Assembly (NCBI RefSeq): GCF_019175285.1
Contig: NC_056527.1
Coordinates: forward strand, 108,827,129-108,891,128
Length of the DNA: 64,000 bases
Reading direction: 5' to 3'
Source: Sceloporus undulatus
Lineage: Eukaryota > Chordata > Lepidosauria > Squamata > Phrynosomatidae
The position numbers and the translations under genes are program-made. The notes below the pieces were generated by a model. The model had not been told where the DNA came from, searched no databases, and was given only the letters and a program-made list of their open reading frames with translations. Positions 14,001 to 23,000 of this stretch are shown piece after piece (the first letter of the stretch is position 1; the number at the start of each line of letters is the position of its first letter).

Positions 14001-17000
14001 CATTTGTAGGTCCTCCAGCATGATTCTGTGGTCAATTTTCAGTAGAAGTCAACCATAGAGTTGCACTGGACGACCTAGAGTGGTGTTCTCTCCTACCTTG
14101 CTGCCCAAGATGCCCCCCCCTCGGTGCACTGGTTGATGAAAAGAGCTTTGTTGACCCTCACTCTGCAGAGCATTACCCTTGCCAAGACTGAGCCTCATTG
14201 GTTGCACCCAAGCCCACCGATTTAGCCCTTTCAGGGATGTCAGAAAGGAAGATAGGAGGAGGAACTTTCAAATCTGAGACCTTCTGAGCTCTGCAGCAGG
14301 AGGTGATGGTTCTGGGAAAGAGACCGGGAGAGATGCAGGTGGTGGTGATGGAGTGGTTGATGGAGTCACCTTTGAGAACCAACTGGTACAACTTGTGAAC
14401 TTGCAGGAATGGTGTGGAGGGGCGATGAGACTTACTCAAGGTTCAGGAACAAATGAGCCTGGGGGAAACCAGTGATCCCCTCACTCTGCCTAGCACTGGG
14501 GAGGCAGAGAGAATTTAGCTACCCAGTCATTGCCTTACTAGAAAGCTGATGGGAGGATCAGGAGAGCAATTGTCACCAGGTTCCACCTATGGCAGGAGTG
14601 GGATCTCATGGAATGGTAAAAATTAAGACGGCTATTTGCCACCGAGGTCTGAGCTAGTGGAGAGGCTGTTTTTCAGCTCCCCCCCCCCCAAAACATACAC
14701 TGACATTTTACAAGTATTAGTGATGGATGAGGAAAGAGAATGACTTTGGTCACTGGAGCAATGGTGGGCTGAAGAGGGACACTACATGAGATTGGAACCA
14801 GAACAGGGATCAAATGGCAAGACCAGGGACAACCTCAGGGGTGGCTGAGAGGGCTTTGCTGACTGCAGAGATAGCGTGTTGGGGCTTGAAACAGATGGTT
14901 CATAAAACCCCTGATCTTGTTCCCCTTTCATTTCAAATAACAAGGAAGAAGTTAGTTCTTCTGAAGTCACGGAAGAAGTACTCCAGAGAATCTGAAAAAG
15001 AAACTGGAAATCCTTCAAAACAGCTGTTTGAGCAGAATATCCGTCCTCACAAAAATGAATTAGGAAGAAAATGTCCTGAAAGAACTAGGGTCTTTTCCAC
15101 ATTTTTTGAATCCGTTAAACCATCTTTAATGTGATAAAGTATACAGTGCCCCTTTGATAAAGTATACAATGTGATAAAAGTATACAGTGCTGGTTCTACC
15201 ATTTGGCAGAATAAGCAGAACACTTTAGTGGGAGATATGGGGGTATATATTGGAACTAAGATTCATCTGCCAGTCATGTTAGTGTCTGTATGTGGAGTGG
15301 GGAGGTTGTATTTTGTTCTTTGCCTCATGCAGCAAAATGTCTTTGGCTGCAGTGCCTGCCCAGATGTTTTGCCACCTGAGGCAGAACAGCAAATGGAGCC
15401 CATCACCCATCCTGGTCCCAACAGCCATTGAAAGTACAGGAGCCCCGTGGGAAAAAAGTGGGCCACCCTATACATATCAACCTGTTGACTGACTAATAAG
15501 TCTATGCTTATTCTGTCCTTTCAGGAGTGGTTGACCCGCTATGGCTACCTCCCTCAGCCAGATCCTAGGGCAGCCCGCCTTCAAAGCAAAGAGGAACTGG
15601 CCAGTGCCATCAAAACAATGCAAAGGTTTGCAGGGCTCCCCACCACTGGAGAGCTGGGTATGTATGGTCTTTAGCAGGGCAGAAGTCTGGGAGGAGTTGG
15701 CTTAAGAAATGTAGCTGTTGTGCTAAGAGCTTTAAACATCAGAAAGACCTTTCTTTGTGTTAGTTGAATTGACTCCCTCAGAGGGTGGTGGACTGTCTTT
15801 GGAGATCTTTTAAACAGAAGTTGGATGGCCATCTCTTGGGGGTGATTTAACTATGGATTCCAGCATGGAAGGGGGGTTGGACTAGGTGATCTTTATGGGC
15901 CCTTTCAACTCACTGAGTCCATGGTACTATGATTCTATCCATGTTCACTGAGGTGCAGGGCGGTGATGGTTGCATATGGCTGCTGTCTCTTTTTCTGGGA
16001 CCTCTCTGCACCTAAAGTAGTATGAAAGTACCTTATTTCTACATGTACAGTACTGTAAATCACACCTCGTTTCTGGAGCAGCAGAAAAAAGCTTGCTCAG
16101 TTATCTATATGACATCTCTAAATACATTAGAATACCTACATAATGTATTTTGACTGGGATGTCTAAGAAGCATTTGTTTCAAGTTGACCATATAATTTGG
16201 ATTTCTTAAATGAGCTCACAATTTATACCACAGCAAAGGCTAGTCACTGACTCCAAAACAAGCATGACACTATCCATTAAAATTAATCTCTGTAAAATGG
16301 TCTTGAACAAACAAATTCTTTTAAAATTGGGGGGCAAATAAACTTTTAGGAAATTTCTTTTTTCAAAACAGAGTTGGACTCTGTACTCCTTTTTAAGAAA
16401 CTAATTGTACCATTTGAACATCCACACCATATGCAGACACCCATATGATTCACTTACCCAGATCTGAGATAACAAAAGAGACCCAAGGCAGGGCCTAGTC
16501 AGAATGAAGTCCCTGAAAATCAGCTACTTTGGTCTTCTCCTTTTCAGACCAGAAGACTTTGGACATGATGAACCAACCTCGCTGCTCCCTTCCTGATATT
16601 ATTGGCACTTCAGAGCTGATGCGTCGCCGACGGAGGAAAAAACGTTACGCTCTCAGTGATAGTCTCTGGAAAAAGACAGATCTGACATGGCAGTAAGCAG
16701 TGCTCCATCACTCCACATTTAGCAGTGAAAGAGCAGGGTTGGGTGGGTTAAACTGCATTTCATTTCTTCATACTCTTACTTTATACTTAATTCTTTGCAA
16801 TTATACTCCCAAACATATTCATGTATTGGTATATTTCCTTACTTCTTCCCTCCTTCCCTCTCTTCCTTCCTTCCTTCCTGCCTTCCTTTCTCATTTACTC
16901 TACTTCACTTCCCACCATAGGTTATTCTCTATTAAATCTAATTTATTGCTTCCATGCATTCACTCTCTTATATACTCATTGCTTCCATGTTTTTGCTCAC

Positions 17001-20000
17001 TTTGTCATAATCTTGTCACCAACAGCTTTCCTCTCCTTTATGTCTTCTTTGCATGATTATTAGTCACTAGGACCACAAGCAGGTGTTTGTGTGTGAGCTG
17101 GTGGTACATTTATATATTATGGCTACAGAGTCTTTCATACTGACCCATCCAGTCTCTTCTTCCTTTCCATCTGCAGTGTTCACTCATTCCCCCGATCCTC
17201 TCAGCTATCTGAAGCTCATGTCCGAAATCTTCTTTTTTATGCCTTCCGGGCCTGGAGCAATTCCTCAGCCTTGACCTTCCGTGAGGTGTCTTCTGAACAG
17301 GCTGACATCCTGGTGGATTTCACCCATTCATATCACCAAGACAGTTATCCCTTTGATGGGCCCGGTGGCACGCTGGCCCACGCCTTCTTTCCTGGTGAAC
17401 ACCCCATTTCTGGCGACACTCATTTCGACTATGAAGAGACCTGGATTTACGACCCAGGGAATGAAATGTCAGGTACATTCAGGACTGCACAATGTCCAGG
17501 GGCAGCCCAAGATCTGCCACCACTTGAGGCGAGAAGCTAAATTCATGCACTCCATTGCCCACTCCAGTGGTGGTGATACCTGTTTTGTTAGAGGATGTGA
17601 TGAGAGTGACCCATAGCCCAAGAGGTAGAGGTGGCAGCATTGATGCCTGTATCCTATCCACCTGAGAAAAAAACCATGCTGTTAGTGATCCTGCATGCAC
17701 ATCCCGAGAAGGAGGAGGAAATGGTACTACCACCCATGTCCCCATCCACCTTCATTCTCAGACAAACACACACAGAGAAGAAGTATTCACAGAAATAGTG
17801 GCAAACATAGTGGCATCATACAGATCATAGCCAAGAAAGAGGTGGCAGATGAGGCTGTAAGCATCAATCTGCACTCTGCCAGAGGCCAACCCTGGAGAGC
17901 TGTGAAGAGTGGCAATGGGACTTGATAGCGCATGGTGGAAGGAGCCGCTAATGGTTGCACCAGCAATGACAGCATCAGATAGAAAAACTATGTAACATGG
18001 AATATTTTCTCTTTCTGTTGGTATTAGGTCGTGGCACAGATCTCTTTGCTGTAGCTGTACATGAATTTGGCCATGCCTTGGGGTTGGCTCATTCTTCTGC
18101 CAAGGAGTCCATTATGATTCCATATTACCAGGGCCCTGTTGGGTTGCCCCACCTGTACCAGCTCCCATTGGATGACGTCATGGGAATAGAACAACTCTAT
18201 GGTGAGCTCAACTCAGCCTAGGAAAGCAGTTCTTCCACTTGTTCTCTTTTCCTTTTCTGTCATAGCTTCATCTCTTCTTTTAGTAATACAGTTGGCTCTC
18301 CATATCCACAGATTCTTTACCCACAGATTCAAGCAACCCACCACTGATGAGTGTCTGTTAATGAATTGTATGTTGTGTGCCTTCAAGTTGTTTCTGATAT
18401 ATGGAGACTCTATCACAGGGGTTTCTTGGCAAGAGTTGTTCAGAGAGGGTTTGCCTGTGCCTTCTTTTGCAGATAAGAGTGTGACTTTCCGAAAGTCACC
18501 TGATGGGTTTCTATGGTCAGGTGGGGATTTGAACCCTGGTCTTCCAAATTCATACCCCAACACTCAAACCTTTACACCACTCTAGTTCATTAAGAAATTG
18601 TATATAGGAGAATGATAACAGACAGGCTCCACTCACATATATGTGTGTGCTTGACACTTTGGTGTGGCTATTGCTGTGACTTAAATCAGTGGAGGGTGGC
18701 TCACCTCTTCAATTTTAAAAAGATGCTCAAATCAATCCAGTGAACATTTGAAATCATTTGAAAAATTTTGGTACATGTTTAAAGTGGAAAAGGTGAGCTC
18801 CCCCTTCCCGTTCCATATACCTTTGTCTGTACACAGAATGAGTTTGTCAGATTTCCTGTCCTAATGTTTTTTCATCTGTTTACTTATAGTATTCCCCCAT
18901 AAACACACATAGTTGGAGAAAACTGTAGGTTGGGTGAATGATGAGTTTGTTGGCTTTTCTTTTCTTCTTCCCTCATTTTATTTTTCTGGCTGCAGGAAAG
19001 CGCCAATCAGGTTCCAACCCAGATCAAGGTAATCCAGGTTTGCCAGCCCCCACAGCCCACCCCTTCCCTGACTTGCCGCCATACAGACCCACACATGGGT
19101 GAGTATGCTTTGTTATCAGGTGCTAACCTCATTAACTCTCTCCTCTTTTCATTATGACCTGTTGACTACAGGCTTTATCATTGAACTATATGATAAACTC
19201 CAGCATAGGTCAATGTCTGAATCAATGAACATTGGGTTGGAAGATCTAAAAGAACTAATGACCTGGCAAGATTCATATGAAGAAGATTTAAACTAAATAC
19301 TAATCTTTGCTTATTGGTGAACCCTTTTCCTTTATCATTGGGCAAATAGCTATGAAGTCGCAACAGGTCCATACTTGGTAACTGTCCCGATTTGCAGGGA
19401 CGTTCCCTATTAATCCTCTATCATCCTACTTTTCCAGCTACTTTTAAATTATCCCAGTTTCTTTCCCCTCTTACTTTTGCCCTCACCTTAATGCAACAGC
19501 TGCAAACTGAGTTCAAAGTGGAAAAGTACTTTGCACTCACCTCAACTAGGAGAGAGGAGAAGAAAGGGGATCTTGTCTTTCCCTGCAGGCTCAGGCAAAA
19601 GCAAACTGCTGCTGTGTCTCCTGGCTTGTGTGATCTTTTGCATCAATAACTTTTGCAGAAACCTTGGCAACACTCTGATGTTCCTTGTCCACATGTCCAA
19701 TTTTTATCTGTGAAATGTTGAAGGGTATGCATGCCACTTTGAAATTCCAGAAGAAAAGCCATGTTAATTGTGCTGTAAAAAGGCAAAGAAACTTGTGGCT
19801 ACTTTTGATGTAGATAGCCTTAGGTGATATGTGTTAAATGGCACTGAAGGTCATACTAGTCTCAGGAACAAGGAGGTTTGCATGATGAAGGGAACCTGAA
19901 GATCTATATCAGGAGTGGGCCATTTTTGGTAGATAAAGAAGCTAATTTCATGCCCCCTGGGTCTCACTATAGGCTGCTTGCAAACCTCATCAACCCTTCT

Positions 20001-23000
20001 AGAGCAAACTTTTTCTTTTTGCTGTAGTGGCATTTAGAAATTTGCCACCAAAATTCAGTGGTATTATTTGCTGCTAACTTTTGACAGCAAAAAGTGTATT
20101 GTCCATCCCTCCTTTTGAATTTGGACCTGAGAGACGAGTGGACATGTAATTTATATAAATCAAGGTAGAGGGGAAGATCTTCAGGAAGTATCCAGAAATA
20201 GGAAGAAATGGAGCTTCATGTATATGTTGTAAACCTACTTTCCAGCTGCCCCAATTTAACAGGAACAGCCCCAGTTAATCCTTTGCCATCCCACTTTTTC
20301 AGCTCATTTTAAAATGTCCCAGATTCTTCTCTTTCTGCCTTTGTCCTCAGCTTACTTCGGTTGATGCAAACTGAGTTCAAAGTGGAAAGGTACTCAGAAG
20401 AAGGAGGAGGAGGAGGAGGAGTGAATGTAGAACCTTCCCTGTAGACTCAGACAAAAGCAAACTGTAACATCCTCTCTTAGCTTGTCAGTTCTTCTTCAGT
20501 AACTTTTTGCCCTCTTAGCCATACTCTGATGGTGGCTAGCCATGCTTGTCTTGATTTTCATCTATGAAACGTTGGAGGTTTTGGAATAAGGAGGGAGAGG
20601 AAGTGATGCAGAAACCATGAAAATAACTGGATTTAATTATCTGATTTAAAACAACAGGAACCATATCCTGGGCTCTAAGTCCCTAGTTGATAGAAACATT
20701 TGTCTCTCTTCAGGCCACACCTGCCATCACCAGATCGTTGTAAGGTCCATTTTGATGCCATTGCTAACATCCGAGGGGAAGTTTTTTTCTTCAAACGTGA
20801 GTAATGTCAATTATATCTGGGTCTTTGTGGGGTTTTTAAAAATCAAATCAGCTGGTGTGGTGGAAAGACAGCCTTGGTTTCTTGTGGCTCGAGTAAACTT
20901 ACTGACTGATTAAATCACCCTTGTGCTCGCTTGCCACTGAATAAATGGTGCTGATATTTTAAAATTTAAAGTTGTAAATTTGTTTTAAAATTTTAATTGT
21001 AGGTGTTTAGGGGGAGCTGTTTGGGCTGAAAAGCGATGCATATTTTTATAGATAAAATAAAAATGCATTGAATAACAAAATAAGTAAATAGATAGAGAAG
21101 GGCAGTAGGTGCCATCTGCGCTTCCACTTTCTCTGTCATGGGGGCCAAGGCAACAGAGAAGCAGGGGTGAGCACATGCCCCTTCCATCCTGCTGGCTCAC
21201 TTACCAACCCACCACCAGCAGGCAATAACTTCTTGTATGTCTCTCCCCAACCCTGGCCATCACTTTAAATGCTCATTTTGTTGTACCACCAACATCTATA
21301 CTAGCATGGTTACACCATAGGTCAGATCTCATCATTCATTGGTAGATCATGCAGTCAAAAGTTGGAAAGACAGTTAGTTTTCCTGGCCCTTGGTTGATCT
21401 ACAAGGTTGGAATTCCATCCGTTCTTGGGCTGCACCTGTACTGCAGAAATAATCTGGTTTGACACCACTGTAATTGTCATTGCTCAATGGTATGGAATTC
21501 TGGGAATTGTAGTTTGACCACAGCTCTCTGACAGAGAAGGCTAATTTCATGGCTTGAAATTGATTTTGCCATTTTATACAAGGGACCTCATTTTACTACT
21601 CTATTATACAGAACAGGACTTGAGCATCCACTAATTTTGGTTGGCCGACTGTAGCAGATAACGCTTGGAATAGCACCAATGCTTGGAATAACATTCAAAG
21701 GTCTCCTTTGGTGGCGCTTTGCCAATAAAATGAATAGCAAACCCCAGCACATTGTTTAAGTAAATGAAAAAATGTATTGACATCTGATTACTAAATATTC
21801 AGTGTTTGTGTAATTTGGTCTGAGAAGCACAGCAAAAGGCATTCACATCAGGTTTGACATGCACAAGCAAAATCCAGCACAACTAAGTTTTTGCTAGTGC
21901 GATAGTGAAAAGAATCCTTTCTTCTTCAACCACCAGTGAAAAAGCTCCATCAGGCCATTGCCAATTTTACATGTGCTATGTGCCACCCCATGGAACTAGC
22001 ACCTCTTAGTATTTTGCAGCAAACTGTTCTCTTTTGGGTTGAAATGGCTGTATCTTGAAATGTTTTGGAAGTGTGGACTCAGGAGGGTGGGAGCTATTTC
22101 TGGCATTTTGTTTTTGTGGTAGCGAAGAACACCATGTAACTCTTTTATAGAGAAACATTTCTGGAGGATGCAACCAACCCAGCACTTGGTTTCACTGGAC
22201 CCAGCACAGACCCTTCGCTTCTGGAATGGACTTCCCCAAGACTTCCAAGCCATTGATGCTGTGTATGAACGCGCCAACGATAGCCAAATTGTGTTCTTCA
22301 TAGGTGAGCTTGGCTGCTGGGCAGTAGTGTGCATTCATGGAGTAAATTCATTGAAACCAATGAGACTTCAGATTGTTATCATAACTAACTAATAGGACTG
22401 ATCTAGGTACATCTAAGTCTGGATCCAACCTGAGTTTGGGTTCACATATAATGGTAATGCCAAATTATGGTTTGGTGAATTGTAGCTTCTTCTTGTGTCT
22501 GGCTCTCTCCCCACAAACTATAGTTCATTAGCCAGTCATAAATCACAATTCAAGGCCGTGATTTATGAGGTCTGGCATATTTAAATGATGGCTTATTACA
22601 TCTCAACAAAAAACAATGATTTGCTCATGGTTTGTTTCTTAAATTTCCCACCCTGAAATAGGAGTTAACAAAAGGGATGGAAGAAAAACATAAAACTGAT
22701 TCCGAATGGTTGGTTGTCTGTGGAATAATTCATACCTAAACCAACAAGCAATGGCTACATGTAATGTGTTTGTTAAATCTTGCCTGTTAGGTCCATCTTC
22801 TACATGGCTGTTAATTGAGCTGTTTTAGTAACAGGGTTCTATACAGTTTCCTGGCAAGATTCTCAATATAGGCCTGAAGCAAATTTTCTCCAAAGAGTAA
22901 GTCAAAAGAAGAGAAGTGGTGCCAAGGGGGTGGAGTGGCTAAATTGTAATGGACAGTACATGTTGGTACTAAAGAGAAAGATGGAAGGTTACAGATTAGA

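Larger units (their letters stand above)
5065..15524 (+). other. MMP25: MMP25 intron 1
   Basis: A 10.46 kb intron, more than half the gene. It holds the repeats listed separately between 6.5 and 14.1 kb. The stretches 5,065-6,540, 7,935-8,900, 9,480-10,360, 11,910-13,010 and 14,100-15,520 show no exon or repeat that I can name beyond short low-complexity runs. Confidence 0.85.

Noticed and set aside
17271-17616. Separate small genes in frames overlapping MMP25 exon 4
   Set aside because: They are shadows of the exon and its read-through into intron 4.
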